Below are positions 46,681 through 57,168 of a stretch of DNA of 64,000 bases, one piece after another. This DNA comes from an uncultured Granulosicoccaceae bacterium (GTDB lineage Bacteria; Pseudomonadota; Gammaproteobacteria; Granulosicoccales; Granulosicoccaceae). Every line of letters starts with the position of its first letter. Within the stretch, counting starts at the first letter, position 1. Under the pieces are notes generated by a model that saw only the letters and a program-made list of their open reading frames with translations, was not told the DNA's origin and made no database searches. The stretch is from NCBI GenBank assembly GCA_938020525.1, contig CALIHW010000066.1, positions 16,465-80,464 on the forward strand, written 5' to 3'. Both the position numbers and the translations under genes were made by a program.

Positions 46681-47898
46681 CTAGAACGCGTCACCCATCT
46701 TAAAGATCGGCAGATACATCGCAACAACAAGGCCGCCGACAACAATACCGAGGAAAGCCATAATCATCGGCTCCATTAAATTCGTAAGTGCTTCTACTGA
46801 GCTGTCAACTTCTTCTTCGTAATAGTCTGCAACTTTAGATAGCATATTATCAATAGCTCCTGACTCTTCACCGATCGATACCATTTGTACCGCCATATTT
46901 GAGAATAGTTCCTGGTCCTTCATGGCGGTAGTTAGACGCTGACCGGTAGAAGCCTCGTCTTTCATTTTAAGAATGGCATCACGATAAACGGCGTTACCCG
47001 CGGCTCCTGCGACAGAATCCATCGCTTCAACGAGTGGTACACCAGCTGCTGACATCGTCGCTAATGTGCGGGCGAACTTTGCTGTCGCTGCCTGATGTAG
47101 GATATCACCAACAACGGGAAGTCTCAGAACCAAAGCATCCATCTTATCGCGGAATTTTTGTGATTTCTTATGTATTTTTTTAAATACGAATAGAAACCCA
47201 CCTATGACTGCTGCAACCAATATCCAATACTTTTGCATTATCTCTGAAAGATTGACGACCATTTTGGTAAATGCAGGCAAGTCACTGCCGACACTTGCAA
47301 AAAGTACTTCAAATTGAGGCACAACGAATATTAAGAGGATAGCTGTCACGATAAATGCAATGACTAAAACTGCGATAGGGTAAGTCATCGCCTTTTTAAT
47401 TTTCTTGCGCAGCGCTTCCGTCTTTTCTTTGTATGTTGCTACTTCATTGAGAAGCTTTTCCAGTGTTCCTGATTGCTCACCAGCCTCAACGAGGTTGCAA
47501 AAGAGGTCGTCGAAATGATCTGGGTGATTTCTTAGTCCTTGTGTCAGGCTAGAGCCGCCTTCTACATCGTTTTTGATCTGGTTTACAACCTGCGCCATTG
47601 CTTTATTGTCGAGGCCGCCTGCGACAATTTCAAAAGCTTGTACCAATGGCACACCGGATGCCATCATGGTAGTTAGCTGGCGTGCGAAAATCGAAATATC
47701 TGCAGCAGTGATACTATTTTTGCCACCCTTAAGTGGCTTCTGCTTACGGATTTTTCCTGCCGCAGGAGTGATCCCCTGCCGGCGGAGTTGTGCCTTGACG
47801 AGATCGGCACTCTTACTCGACATCTCGCCTTTAACAACCTTGCCTGTCTTGTCTTTGCCTTCCCAGACAAACGTTTGATTTATTGCTGCCTTTGCCAT
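46681..47898 (-). CDS. pilC: PilC, type IV pilus inner-membrane platform protein
   Basis: Polytopic platform protein that couples the PilB motor to pilin insertion. The 405-residue protein has the two repeated T2SF domains, including FARQLTTMMASGVPLVQAFEIV and FARTLATMSAAGVPLVEAMDSV. I place the start at ATG 47898, five bases after the pilB stop; a longer frame from 47928 overlaps pilB and is less likely. Confidence 0.96.
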   Translation of the reverse strand: MAKAAINQTFVWEGKDKTGKVVKGEMSSKSADLVKAQLRRQGITPAAGKIRKQKPLKGGKNSITAADISIFARQLTTMMASGVPLVQAFEIVAGGLDNKAMAQVVNQIKNDVEGGSSLTQGLRNHPDHFDDLFCNLVEAGEQSGTLEKLLNEVATYKEKTEALRKKIKKAMTYPIAVLVIAFIVTAILLIFVVPQFEVLFASVGSDLPAFTKMVVNLSEIMQKYWILVAAVIGGFLFVFKKIHKKSQKFRDKMDALVLRLPVVGDILHQAATAKFARTLATMSAAGVPLVEAMDSVAGAAGNAVYRDAILKMKDEASTGQRLTTAMKDQELFSNMAVQMVSIGEESGAIDNMLSKVADYYEEEVDSSVEALTNLMEPMIMAFLGIVVGGLVVAMYLPIFKMGDAF

Positions 47899-47903
47899 GG
47901 GTT

Positions 47904-49628
47904 TTAGTCCTGAGTTACGCGGTTGCATTCTTCAAGACTTGTTAGGCCCTGTAGAACTTTCTTAAGTGCGGAACGACGTATATCGTCAATTCCCTCTTTC
48001 TTGGCTTGATCTGCAATATCTATCGCGTTACCGTCTGACATTATAATTCGGCCCATGTCTTCGGTGATTGGCATAACCTGGTAGATACCGACACGACCTT
48101 TGTAACCTTCGTTACACTTGCTGCAACCCTTGGGTGCGTAAATAGTCAGGTCTTCAGTCAGATCTTCTTCGGTGAAGCCTTCCTTTAACAGCACGTCGCG
48201 TGGAATCTCTGCAGGCTGTTTACAGTCGCATAGTTTACGCGCCAGTCTCTGAGCAATAATCAATGATACTGCTGTTGCTACATTGAACGCTGGCACACCC
48301 ATATTCATCAGTCGTGAGATAGTTTGTGGTGCATCGTTTGTATGTAGAGTAGACAAGACTAGGTGACCGGTTTGTGCGGCCTTAATTGCAATACTCGCTG
48401 TTTCAAGGTCACGAATCTCACCAACCATGATGACGTCTGGATCTTGTCTTAGGAAAGCTTTTAGCGCTTCCGCAAAGGTAAGTCCAGCCTTTGGATTGAC
48501 GTTAACCTGATTGATACCAGCAAGGTTTATTTCCGCTGGATCTTCCGCGGTTGAGATATTGGTATCAGGTGTGTTAAGGATGTTCAATCCTGTATAGAGT
48601 GATACGGTTTTACCTGAACCTGTTGGTCCGGTCACCAGGATCATCCCGTATGGATTTGCCAGTGCATCCATATAACGTTTCTTTTGAATTTCTTCATAAC
48701 CCAGTGCATCAATACCTAGTTGTGCGCTGCTTGGATCCAGGATACGCAGAACTGTCTTTTCACCGAAGAGGGTCGGGCAGGTATTAACACGAAAATCGAT
48801 AGCGCGATTCTTCGATACTTTAAGCTTGATGCGCCCGTCTTGTGGAACACGACGTTCGGAAATATCCATTTTGGACATAACTTTAAGGCGCGCTGTTAAT
48901 CGACCCGCCATGTTAAGGGGTGGCTCCGTTACTTCTTGTAAGATACCGTCGATTCGAAAGCGTATACGGAAAACCTTTTCATACGGTTCGATGTGGATAT
49001 CTGAAGCGCCACGTTTGATTGCGTCGAGTAAAACCTTGTTTACAAATCGAACAATTGGCGTGTCATCGACATCTGATGTGTCCTCGGCACCAGCAGCTTC
49101 ATCATCACCCGCAATATCCATATCAAAGCTTTCATCAAGATCGTCTGCGAGACTTCCCATACCGCTCCCGGACGAGGCCACTTCGATCATTTCTGCAAGC
49201 TTGTCTTCTTCAACGAGCACCGGAATCACATTCATTCCTGAGCTGAATTTTAGTTCATCCAGTGCAGAGGTATTAGTTGGATCTGAGATTGCGACGAACA
49301 ACTTTGAACCACGCTGGAAAATTGGCAACGCATTATTTTTTGTAACAGTTTCTTCATTAATATAATCACTTGGCAGGCTGTCTGGTGCCAAACTTTTAAT
49401 ATCGAAAAGAGAGAAACCAAACTCTTGCGCGGCGACCGCAGCAATCTTGGTTGCGGAAATGTCCATGTGATGTACTAAATGGCTGATAAGCTGTCGCTTG
49501 TTTTCGTTAGCGTCAGCAAGTGCCTGGAGTGCATCTTGTTCAGTCAGGATTTCCTCTCGAACCAGTCTTCGAGGAAGGCCTGAAAGTGACTGCTTCGCGT
49601 CATTGGAGGCCGGTGTGGTATTAGACAT
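47904..49628 (-). CDS. pilB: PilB, type IV pilus extension ATPase
   Basis: Hexameric ATPase that drives pilus assembly. The N-terminal MshEN-type domain is followed by the ATPase domain with Walker A GPTGSGKTVS (about residue 334), the Asp box VMSKMDISERRVPQDGRI, Walker B DPDVIMVGEIRD and the His box TGHLVLSTLHTND. A zinc-type tetracysteine region (CDCKQ ... CSKC) is present. 574 residues. It is followed closely by pilC. Confidence 0.97.
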   Translation of the reverse strand: MSNTTPASNDAKQSLSGLPRRLVREEILTEQDALQALADANENKRQLISHLVHHMDISATKIAAVAAQEFGFSLFDIKSLAPDSLPSDYINEETVTKNNALPIFQRGSKLFVAISDPTNTSALDELKFSSGMNVIPVLVEEDKLAEMIEVASSGSGMGSLADDLDESFDMDIAGDDEAAGAEDTSDVDDTPIVRFVNKVLLDAIKRGASDIHIEPYEKVFRIRFRIDGILQEVTEPPLNMAGRLTARLKVMSKMDISERRVPQDGRIKLKVSKNRAIDFRVNTCPTLFGEKTVLRILDPSSAQLGIDALGYEEIQKKRYMDALANPYGMILVTGPTGSGKTVSLYTGLNILNTPDTNISTAEDPAEINLAGINQVNVNPKAGLTFAEALKAFLRQDPDVIMVGEIRDLETASIAIKAAQTGHLVLSTLHTNDAPQTISRLMNMGVPAFNVATAVSLIIAQRLARKLCDCKQPAEIPRDVLLKEGFTEEDLTEDLTIYAPKGCSKCNEGYKGRVGIYQVMPITEDMGRIIMSDGNAIDIADQAKKEGIDDIRRSALKKVLQGLTSLEECNRVTQD

Positions 49629-49895
49629 TTTTTATCCCGCTCGGACATTCGTTATGTACTTGTGTGTACAAGCGGCGGGTGTGGGGAAAAGTTAAATGAT
49701 TTTCAGCTAGCGCTTCAGGGTAGCCTGATTTTAAGTGAGTAAGTGCTTTGGAAGTTAAGCGAAATTAGGTTGCCGAGGTAGAAAGTCGGTGCGAGATTAT
49801 GCTATCCAGATAGAAAATCCTGGAGCATAAGTAACGTAATCAGCTGGCAAGAGGTATGGATTTGGGCGGCTAGAGTGATTACTGAATAGTAATTG
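49629..49895. other. Non-coding region between pilA terminator and pilB
   Basis: Together with the terminator and spacer this makes about 325 bases between pilA and pilB. It should hold the pilB promoter on the minus strand, but I see no confident sigma-70 or sigma-54 match. Confidence 0.4.
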
Positions 49896-49927
49896 GAAAA
49901 AACTCAGGGCGCGACGCGCCCTGAGTT
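49896..49927 (-). terminator. Strong intrinsic terminator after pilA
   Basis: A perfect 12-base GC-rich stem (AACTCAGGGCGC paired with GCGCCCTGAGTT, loop of three) is followed on the minus strand by a T run. It lies 27 bases after the pilA stop and would end an abundant monocistronic pilin transcript. Confidence 0.9.
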
Positions 49928-49953
49928 GTTCTGCAAAGTAAGTACTACTTAAT

Positions 49954-50373
49954 TTACTTACAAAGTTTCGCAGCTGCACAGGTACTGGTAGAAGCGTGAG
50001 CCCATGTCAAGTTGCCAGCAGCTGAAAGCGTTGGCTCAAGCGCATAGATTTTGCTATCGACCTTGGCGGTTCCTGTCGCTGTGATAATCGCACTATCTTC
50101 TGTAATAGCAAGTGATGCTAGGTTATCATTGGCAAGTGGTTGAGTTGCATCCAGGTCAGCATAAGTGTCACATGAAGATAGAGCGTTGTTTTCCTGAACG
50201 CAAACAGCAATTGCTGTTTTGACGGAAGTTGTAGCTGATATTACATCTGCAAATCTAGCTTTCTTAGTGTACTGACCGTACTGAGGTACAGCCACCGCGG
50301 CAAGAATACCGATAATCGCGATAACGATCATCAGTTCGATAAGGGTGAAACCCTTTTGAGCTTGTTTTAACAT
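49954..50373 (-). CDS. pilA: PilA, type IV major pilin
   Basis: Structural pilin. The short basic leader MLKQAQKG is followed by [20 protein letters not shown], the class IVa signature, with PilD cleavage after Gly8 and Glu at mature position 5. The 139-residue protein has four cysteines: one pair in the middle ([11 protein letters not shown]) and one at the C-terminus (CAAAKLC), which can form the D-loop disulfide and a second one. The gene stands alone before pilB with its own terminator. Confidence 0.95.
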   Translation of the reverse strand: MLKQAQKGFTLIELMIVIAIIGILAAVAVPQYGQYTKKARFADVISATTSVKTAIAVCVQENNALSSCDTYADLDATQPLANDNLASLAITEDSAIITATGTAKVDSKIYALEPTLSAAGNLTWAHASTSTCAAAKLCK

Positions 50374-50621
50374 TTACTTGTCTCCAGAGAAGTATTAAAT
50401 GCATTATTTTTAGAAGTTAACAGGCGCTAACCTGTCGGGTGATTTATCGCCCAAAACTGCGTGATCTTAATATTGCTGGAGACTTTGAAGGTTGTTTTGT
50501 CGACCTATCGAACGATAATCGATTCTAACTTTATGATTCGGCAGAGTAATTCTCTGCTGTGATGTGCGTCAAAAAATTGTGGAGTAGTGTTTGGAGAAGG
50601 GCTTGTTTCGCCTGGCTTGAC

Positions 50622-51410
50622 TTATATCCGTGTGAAGTCCGGATACCTTTCTCTTAGTAGTTCGCTCGCTGCATCTGCAGATTTCTCATTGCCAAGAGCT
50701 CGATGAGCGCGGGCAAGCAGGACAAGACCTTCCGGATTCACGCTGCTGTCTGGAAATTGCTCGAGCATTGAATTTACCCGGTTAATAACCGCCACCATGG
50801 CACTCCGCGTGAAGTAGTACTTAGCAGTATTCAGTTCGTGTCTGGCCATGTGGTCAATGATTTGTAGTTTTCTTGATGCGGCGTCTTCTACAAATGTACT
50901 TTCCGGGTATTTACGCTCTAGTGTGTCGAAATCTGCTAGTGAGGCGCGTAGCCAGGCTTGATCAAGCTGGTCCAATTTTCTAGGCACCAGAGATTCGAAC
51001 AAGGATTTTCCACGGGAGAAATTCACCAGGCCCTTTAGATAATGTGCGTAGTCTGCCTGTTCCGATTGCGGGTAGAGCTTAAGGTAGCGGTCCAGTGTGG
51101 CAATCGCGTTATCCAGTTCGCTCTGCTGGTAGTAGGCATATGCTACGTCCAGCCGTGCCTGGGCAGCATGCTCACCAAACGGGTAGCTGGCCTCGAGGCT
51201 TTCGTACTCCAGAACTGCTGTGTCATATTGGCCCTTGTTTAGTGATTCGCGTGCCTTGGTGAAAAGCTCGCCTGCTTCACCGGCTTCGTTGCTCAAATCT
51301 CGAGCCGGCGCCGGGCCCGGGTCATCCTCTTTTGGTAGCCCGGAGCTGCAGGCTGTCAGTGAGAGGGCAAGCGCAATTGCGCTTAAGGTTGTGAAATAGA
51401 CTGATTTCAT
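50622..51410 (-). CDS. bamD: BamD, outer-membrane protein assembly lipoprotein
   Basis: Essential lipoprotein of the BAM complex that inserts beta-barrels into the outer membrane. The signal ends in LTAC with Cys at about 21. TPR-like repeats cover the rest, starting LFTKARESLNKGQYDTAVLEYESLEASYPFG in spirit, with the conserved DYAHYLKGL. 262 residues. It is divergent from rluD, as in E. coli. Confidence 0.95.
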   Translation of the reverse strand: MKSVYFTTLSAIALALSLTACSSGLPKEDDPGPAPARDLSNEAGEAGELFTKARESLNKGQYDTAVLEYESLEASYPFGEHAAQARLDVAYAYYQQSELDNAIATLDRYLKLYPQSEQADYAHYLKGLVNFSRGKSLFESLVPRKLDQLDQAWLRASLADFDTLERKYPESTFVEDAASRKLQIIDHMARHELNTAKYYFTRSAMVAVINRVNSMLEQFPDSSVNPEGLVLLARAHRALGNEKSADAASELLRERYPDFTRI

Positions 51411-51547
51411 AGTTGTGCGTACTATTGAGCGTTGTTGAAGTATATCCCCAATTAACTGCGCAGACAGGCTTGCACCGCGGGCCTTGCCATACGGTCAGCC
51501 AACTCACGCTCACCAGGAGCAACCCAATTCAAGATAAGACACATTTA

Positions 51548-52471
51548 ATGCAGGTGCAGGCAGAGCAAATTGGCCAGCGGTTTGATCGAGTAGTCGCAGA
51601 TTGGCTGCCTGACTATTCCCGTGCCCGGCTGCAAGCCTGGATTGGTGAGGGGATGATTACCCTGGATGGCAATACGGTCGCGACGAAGACGAAGCTCAAG
51701 GGCGGCGAGGAAATTATTGCCAGTCTGCCGGAACCTTCAGACGCATCAGCCACCGTCGAGCCAGAGGATATTCCACTGCAGATCCACTATGCAGATGACC
51801 AGCTGTTTGTGATCGAGAAGCCTGCTGGCATGGTTATGCATACGGCTCCCGGTAATTATTCTGGCACGATGCAGAATGCCTTGTTGTATCGGGATCCGCT
51901 GCTTGCAGGTGTACCGAGAGCCGGAATTGTTCATCGGCTGGATAAAGACACCAGTGGTTTAGTAATGATTGCGCGTACGCTTGAATCTCACTTTGCGCTT
52001 GTGCAGCAATTACAGGAGCGTACCGTGCACCGCATCTACGATGCTGTAGTGCATGGTGAGATGGTTGCTGGCGGCACTGTTGATGAACCTATTGGTCGGC
52101 ATCCGGTTGATCGCAAGCGAATGGCGGTTAATGAGAGAGGAAAAGTTGCAGTGACTCATTATAGAGTGCTGAACAAGTTTCCCAATCACTGTCATATCGG
52201 TGCGAAGCTTGAAACTGGCCGTACACATCAGATAAGGGTGCATATGTCTCACATTCATCATCCGCTTATTGGTGATACCGTCTATGGCAGACGAAATATT
52301 CCAGCCAATGTCAGTGATGAGTTGAAGCGGCTCATTGTCGGCTTTCCCCGGCAGGCATTGCACGCTAAAGAACTGGGTGTTATTCATCCTAAAACCGGGG
52401 AAGAGATGCGTTGGGAAATGCCAATGCCTGATGATATGCAACAGCTGTTACAGGGACTGCAAAGTGGCTGA
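51548..52471 (+). CDS. rluD: RluD, 23S rRNA pseudouridine synthase
   Basis: Makes pseudouridines 1911, 1915 and 1917 in helix 69 of 23S rRNA. An N-terminal S4 RNA-binding domain precedes the catalytic HRLDKDTSGLVMIART with the active-site aspartate; ETGRTHQIRVHM is also present. The ATG at 51548 gives 307 residues; a longer frame from 51413 crosses the bamD promoter region. It overlaps pgeF by 8 bases. Confidence 0.96.
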   Translation: MQVQAEQIGQRFDRVVADWLPDYSRARLQAWIGEGMITLDGNTVATKTKLKGGEEIIASLPEPSDASATVEPEDIPLQIHYADDQLFVIEKPAGMVMHTAPGNYSGTMQNALLYRDPLLAGVPRAGIVHRLDKDTSGLVMIARTLESHFALVQQLQERTVHRIYDAVVHGEMVAGGTVDEPIGRHPVDRKRMAVNERGKVAVTHYRVLNKFPNHCHIGAKLETGRTHQIRVHMSHIHHPLIGDTVYGRRNIPANVSDELKRLIVGFPRQALHAKELGVIHPKTGEEMRWEMPMPDDMQQLLQGLQSG

Positions 52472-53231
52472 TGTGCGGACACCTGAGTTTGTTATTCCGG
52501 ACTGGCCCGCGCCAAAGAATATTCGCGCGGCCTTTACAACCCGCGTGGGTGGTTTTAGCCAAATACCTTGCGATGGTTTTAATTTAGGGCTGCATGTTGG
52601 CGACAATGCACAGCATGTGGCGGACAACCGTCAGCTTTTAATAGATTCACTTTCTCTGCCTGACACGCCTTATTATCTTAATCAGGTACATGGTACTGAA
52701 GTACTGTGCGCAGATGATCAGCGGGATGACACAGCTAGTACACCAGCTGCCGATGCGTGCTGGAGTCAATCACAAAATAGTGTCATTGCAATTATGACTG
52801 CAGACTGTCTGCCCGTGTTGTTCTCTTCCCACTGTGGCTCTGTGATTGCCGGGGCTCATGTAGGTTGGCGTGGTCTGGCAGATGGAGTGCTTGAGAAAAC
52901 AGTATCCAGCCTGCCGCTTGCGGCATCTCAGCTAATGGCCTGGCTTGGGCCTGCGATTGGTCCGACAAAATTTGAGGTGGGTGCTGAAGTAATGGAATGT
53001 TTTGTTGGTCATGATAAAAACTGCAAGCGGCACTTTGAGCCTGTCGCAGGGTTAGCTGATAAATACCTGGCCAATCTCTATGGTCTGGCAACAGACAGAC
53101 TTCACAGTGTCGGTATCCGCTCCATATACGGCGGTGAAGAGTGCACCTACACCGACGCCAATCGATTTTTCTCGCATCGACGAGACAAAGGTAAAACCGG
53201 CCGGATGGCAGCATTAATCTGGACGGTATGA
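52464..53231 (+). CDS. pgeF: PgeF (YfiH), peptidoglycan-editing/laccase-domain protein
   Basis: Copper/zinc-binding laccase-domain protein; E. coli YfiH removes misincorporated L-Ser from muropeptide precursors and related proteins have purine nucleoside phosphorylase activity. Metal-site motifs are NQVHGTEV, TADCLPVLF and GAHVGWRGLADG. A GTG at 52464 (255 residues) or 52473 is the likely start; a longer frame lies in rluD. Order rluD-pgeF-clpB is conserved. Confidence 0.93.
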   Translation: MADVRTPEFVIPDWPAPKNIRAAFTTRVGGFSQIPCDGFNLGLHVGDNAQHVADNRQLLIDSLSLPDTPYYLNQVHGTEVLCADDQRDDTASTPAADACWSQSQNSVIAIMTADCLPVLFSSHCGSVIAGAHVGWRGLADGVLEKTVSSLPLAASQLMAWLGPAIGPTKFEVGAEVMECFVGHDKNCKRHFEPVAGLADKYLANLYGLATDRLHSVGIRSIYGGEECTYTDANRFFSHRRDKGKTGRMAALIWTV

Positions 53232-53247
53232 TGCTTATCTCAAGGCG

Positions 53248-53276
53248 TTGATATTGCTTCATGCTGTCCGCATATA
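53248..53276 (+). promoter_or_regulatory. Candidate heat-shock (sigma-32) promoter for clpB
   Basis: TTGATA (53248-53253) and CCGCATATA (53268-53276) are 14 bases apart. The -10 matches CCCCATnTA at all but one defined position. It lies 35 bases before the clpB start. No test has been done. Confidence 0.55.
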
Positions 53277-53310
53277 GTAGTCATTGATAAGCTATTAAGA
53301 GGGTTCTGCC

Positions 53311-55902
53311 ATGCGAATGGATAAGCTCACGAGTAAATTTCAGCAGGCGTTGCAAGATGCGCAGTCGCTTGCATTGGGCCGTGAACACCAGTTCATTGAA
53401 CCGGAACATCTGTTGATCTCGTTTCTCGATCAGCAAGGCGGCAGTGTGCGACATTTGTTAACACAGGCAGGTGTTGATGTTAACGGCTTGCGTTCAGCGC
53501 TGGGTAAAGCGATTGATCGACTGCCGCAGGTCTCCGGTGCTGGCGGTGATATGCATATTTCAAGAGACCTGACTAAGCTGCTTAATAGCACTGATCAGCT
53601 ATCGCAGAAGAAGAAAGATCAATTTATCTCCAGCGAGCTGTTTGTTATAGCGGTAATGCAGGATAAAAAATCTGACATCGCCAAGCTTATTTCTGAATTC
53701 GGTGGCGAGTTAAAGCGTATTGAAGAAGTTGTTGAGAATATTCGTGGCGGTCAAAGCGTTAATGACCAAAATGCGGAAGAGCATCGTCAGGCGCTTGAAA
53801 AGTACACCATAGATCTTACCGAACGCGCGGAGCAGGGTAAGCTTGATCCTGTTATCGGGCGTGACGATGAAATTCGTCGCGCCATTCAAATACTGCAGCG
53901 TCGCACTAAAAATAACCCGGTAATGATTGGTGAACCAGGTGTCGGTAAGACTGCAATTATCGAAGGGCTTGCGCAGCGCATTATTAAAGGTGAGGTTCCG
54001 GAAGGAGTTAAAGGCAAGCGATTGTTGTCGCTTGATCTTGCGGGCCTAATTGCAGGTACTAAATTTCGTGGAGAGTTTGAAGAACGATTGAAATCGTTGT
54101 TGAATGATCTGAGCAAACAGGAAGGCCAGATTATTCTGTTTATTGACGAGATTCATATGATGGTGGGTGCTGGTAAAGCAGAAGGGTCAATGGATGCCGG
54201 TAATATGCTTAAACCCGCACTTGCGCGTGGTGAGTTGCATTGTATTGGTGCTACTACACTTGATGAATATCGTGAATACATTGAGGAAGACGCAGCGCTT
54301 GAAAGACGCTTTCAGAAAATTCTTGTTGATGAACCCACCGTTGAAGATACCATTGCAATACTGCGTGGTTTAAAAGAGCGTTATGAAGTACACCATGGTG
54401 TGGATATCTCAGACCCTGCAATCATTGCAGCAGCAACACTTTCGCACAGATACATTGCTGATCGCCAGTTGCCTGATAAAGCAATCGATTGCATTGATGA
54501 AGCGGCAAGCCGAATCCGGATGGAGATCGATTCAAAACCCGAAGCATTAGATAAGCTGGAGCGACGTTTGATCCAGTTGAAAATAGAAAGAGAAGCGCTC
54601 GCCAAAGAAGAAGATGATGCCTCTATAAAGCGACTGTCAGAACTTGATGCGAAGATTGCCGGTAAAGAAAAAGAATTTTCCGATCTTGAAGAAATCTGGA
54701 ATGCAGAAAAGGCTGCGGTTCAGGGCTCAACACACATAAAAGAGGAGTTGGAGCGTGCCCGTGTTGAAATGGAAACTGCTTCCCGGGCAAGCGACTACGA
54801 GCGTATGTCAGAGCTGCAGTATGGCCGCATACCAGAGCTTGAAAAGCAGCTCGCTGAGGCCAGCAGCGGTGACCACATAGAATTACAACTTTTGCGCAAT
54901 AGTGTTTCGGCGGATGAAATTGCCGAGGTGGTGGCACGCTGGACAGGCATACCCGTTAGCAAGATGCTTGAAGGTGAGCGTGACAAGCTGTTGCGTATGG
55001 AGCAGGAGATCGGTAAGCGCGTTATTGGTCAGAAAGAAGCGGTTAATGTTGTATCGGATGCGGTACGTAGATCGCGTGCCGGATTGGCTCCACCGGAAAG
55101 ACCCAATGGTTCGTTTTTGTTTTTAGGGCCAACAGGTGTTGGCAAAACAGAATTGACTAAAGCACTCGCAGGGTTTCTGTTTGATAGCGACGAGGCATTG
55201 ATCCGACTGGACATGTCCGAGTTTATGGAGAAGCACTCTGTTGCCAGATTGATTGGTGCACCCCCCGGTTATGTGGGTTATGACGAAGGCGGTTATTTAA
55301 CAGAAGCTGTGCGGCGCCGGCCTTACTCTGTGATTCTTCTTGATGAAGTTGAAAAGGCACACCCGGATGTATTTAATATTTTGTTGCAGGTACTTGATGA
55401 TGGTCGCTTAACGGACGGGCAGGGCAGGACGGTTGATTTCCGCCATACGGTGATAGTGATGACATCCAATTTGGGAAGTCACGTAATACAAGAGAAAGCA
55501 GGTGCTGCGAACTACGCTGATATGAAAGAATCCGTGCTTGAGATTGTGGGTGATCATTTTCGACCGGAGTTTATAAACCGGATTGATGATGTGGTTGTAT
55601 TTCATCCGCTTGAGCGTGATCACATCAGGCAGATAACCGGTATTCAGGTCGCAACACTTGCGAAACGATTAAAGGCCAATGGCATTACTATTGAAGTAAG
55701 TGATGCTGCACTCGATATGTTAGGTGAAGCTGGCTTTGATCCTGTGTATGGAGCCCGACCGTTGCGTCGCGCTATACAAAACCATCTCGAAAATCGTCTG
55801 GCTAAAGAAATTCTCGCCGGTGAGTTTGCTGCAGGAGATACTGTACAGATTGACTGGCGTGATGGTGAGTTGCAGTTTACTGAGTTAGCTAAGGCTGCTT
55901 AG
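53311..55902 (+). CDS. clpB: ClpB, disaggregase chaperone
   Basis: Hexameric AAA+ protein that resolubilises aggregated proteins with DnaK. It has the Clp N domain, first AAA domain with Walker A GEPGVGKT (208-215), the M coiled coil, and second AAA domain with Walker A GPTGVGKT (606-613). 863 residues. AAGAGGG 7 bases before ATG 53311 supports the start; a second ATG is two codons inside. Confidence 0.97.
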   Translation: MRMDKLTSKFQQALQDAQSLALGREHQFIEPEHLLISFLDQQGGSVRHLLTQAGVDVNGLRSALGKAIDRLPQVSGAGGDMHISRDLTKLLNSTDQLSQKKKDQFISSELFVIAVMQDKKSDIAKLISEFGGELKRIEEVVENIRGGQSVNDQNAEEHRQALEKYTIDLTERAEQGKLDPVIGRDDEIRRAIQILQRRTKNNPVMIGEPGVGKTAIIEGLAQRIIKGEVPEGVKGKRLLSLDLAGLIAGTKFRGEFEERLKSLLNDLSKQEGQIILFIDEIHMMVGAGKAEGSMDAGNMLKPALARGELHCIGATTLDEYREYIEEDAALERRFQKILVDEPTVEDTIAILRGLKERYEVHHGVDISDPAIIAAATLSHRYIADRQLPDKAIDCIDEAASRIRMEIDSKPEALDKLERRLIQLKIEREALAKEEDDASIKRLSELDAKIAGKEKEFSDLEEIWNAEKAAVQGSTHIKEELERARVEMETASRASDYERMSELQYGRIPELEKQLAEASSGDHIELQLLRNSVSADEIAEVVARWTGIPVSKMLEGERDKLLRMEQEIGKRVIGQKEAVNVVSDAVRRSRAGLAPPERPNGSFLFLGPTGVGKTELTKALAGFLFDSDEALIRLDMSEFMEKHSVARLIGAPPGYVGYDEGGYLTEAVRRRPYSVILLDEVEKAHPDVFNILLQVLDDGRLTDGQGRTVDFRHTVIVMTSNLGSHVIQEKAGAANYADMKESVLEIVGDHFRPEFINRIDDVVVFHPLERDHIRQITGIQVATLAKRLKANGITIEVSDAALDMLGEAGFDPVYGARPLRRAIQNHLENRLAKEILAGEFAAGDTVQIDWRDGELQFTELAKAA

Positions 55903-56119
55903 TATTGTTCTGGAATGGATGAATCTACATCTAATTTGTCTGCTCCTTTACAAAGCAGACAACGCTTTACACTCCGGTGCTGGAGAATGACTTATGCGGG
56001 GTTTGAGCAAGCTGTTGAGACCTACCTGAGACCTACCTCAGCTTGGCACCCTCCTTTTGGGAGGGTCCGGTCTAAGCTCGGGGGAGGGTTATGTCTGTTA
56101 TTGCAGAACTAACTGCACA

Positions 56120-56923
56120 CTAGTATGAATCCAGACTAGCCTGAATAACAATAGCTGTAGTGTTATCCGTGCCACCGCGATCCAGTGCGAGATCAACAAG
56201 GCTATCCAGACATTCGTCAACAGTAGCTCTGCCCATGCGCTCGTGAATTTCAGCCTCGGTAACGTCTTTGTATAAGCCGTCACTGCATACCAGGTATCGA
56301 TCCCCCGGTTGAATCTCATCGTGTTGTAGCTCCAGTTCAAGATCTGTATGCACACCGACTGCTCGAGTGATGATGTGTGAAGACGGGTGTTTGTCCATGT
56401 CTTCTTTGTTGAGCTCACCAATACTGACAAGCCCTTGTACCAGGCTATGATCTTCAGTCATTTGTTGCAAAGCGCTATCACGATAGCGATACACGCGACT
56501 GTCACCTGCCCAGAGGAATACGCAGTAAGGGTCGTGCACGAACAGAGCTGCGACCGTGCTACCCATCAACTGGCCTTTGCCGTGGGAGCGACACTGCTCA
56601 TGAGCCATTGCCAGTCGTTCTTTTAACTCGTTGATGTTGTTTTGCAGGCCATCGCGACGGCGAAAGCTTATGAGCTGATCAATAATTGAACGGCTGGCTT
56701 CATCGCCGAAACTGTGCCCACCCATACCATCAGCAACGACCCAAAGACCCTGCTCGCCAGCGTCCAGCAGCGCGTCTTCATTCACAGATCGGACAAAGCC
56801 GAGTTGGGAAGTGCTTGACGATTGCCACGTTAGGTTTAATGGGGTGGAATTCATATCGATCGGCAAAGCACTATCGGAGTTTGCAATTCTATCTTTTGCC
56901 ATGAGGTTCTGTGTGGTCGGCAT
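56120..56923 (-). CDS. PP2C-family serine/threonine phosphatase
   Basis: A 267-residue cytoplasmic phosphatase of the PppA/Stp type. Metal-binding motifs are visible: NEDALL, VADGMGGH, SDGLYKDVTEAEI and GGTDNTTAIV. It may start at ATG 56923 or at ATG 56902. It stands alone between clpB and gltX, with no kinase, FHA protein or type VI secretion gene beside it, so its substrate is unknown. Confidence 0.9.
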   Translation of the reverse strand: MPTTQNLMAKDRIANSDSALPIDMNSTPLNLTWQSSSTSQLGFVRSVNEDALLDAGEQGLWVVADGMGGHSFGDEASRSIIDQLISFRRRDGLQNNINELKERLAMAHEQCRSHGKGQLMGSTVAALFVHDPYCVFLWAGDSRVYRYRDSALQQMTEDHSLVQGLVSIGELNKEDMDKHPSSHIITRAVGVHTDLELELQHDEIQPGDRYLVCSDGLYKDVTEAEIHERMGRATVDECLDSLVDLALDRGGTDNTTAIVIQASLDSY

Positions 56924-57168
56924 ACTCGTTTGTACTTAGCATTCAGGTGCGCATTCAGTTGGTCTGGTTGGCGATTATTTTGCCTGTTCGTGATCATTGG
57001 TCATTTTCAGTACTTGCGCAATCGTCTGATATTCCTATCGGAGACATGGGTTTGGCCATTGCAAACAGCCGACCGCATGTATAATCGCCGATTCGCTTAT
57101 TTGTGGCGTCGGCTCCGCCTGCATATAGTATAGCGCAATTCGAATCTGTCATTACAGGAAACTCCGGC

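Noticed and set aside
48826..49365. 179-codon plus-strand frame inside pilB
   Set aside because: Antisense to conserved PilB ATPase sequence.
56048..56066. ACCCTCC/GGAGGGT hairpin after clpB as terminator
   Set aside because: The 7-base stem is not followed by a T run, and the distance from clpB is about 150 bases.
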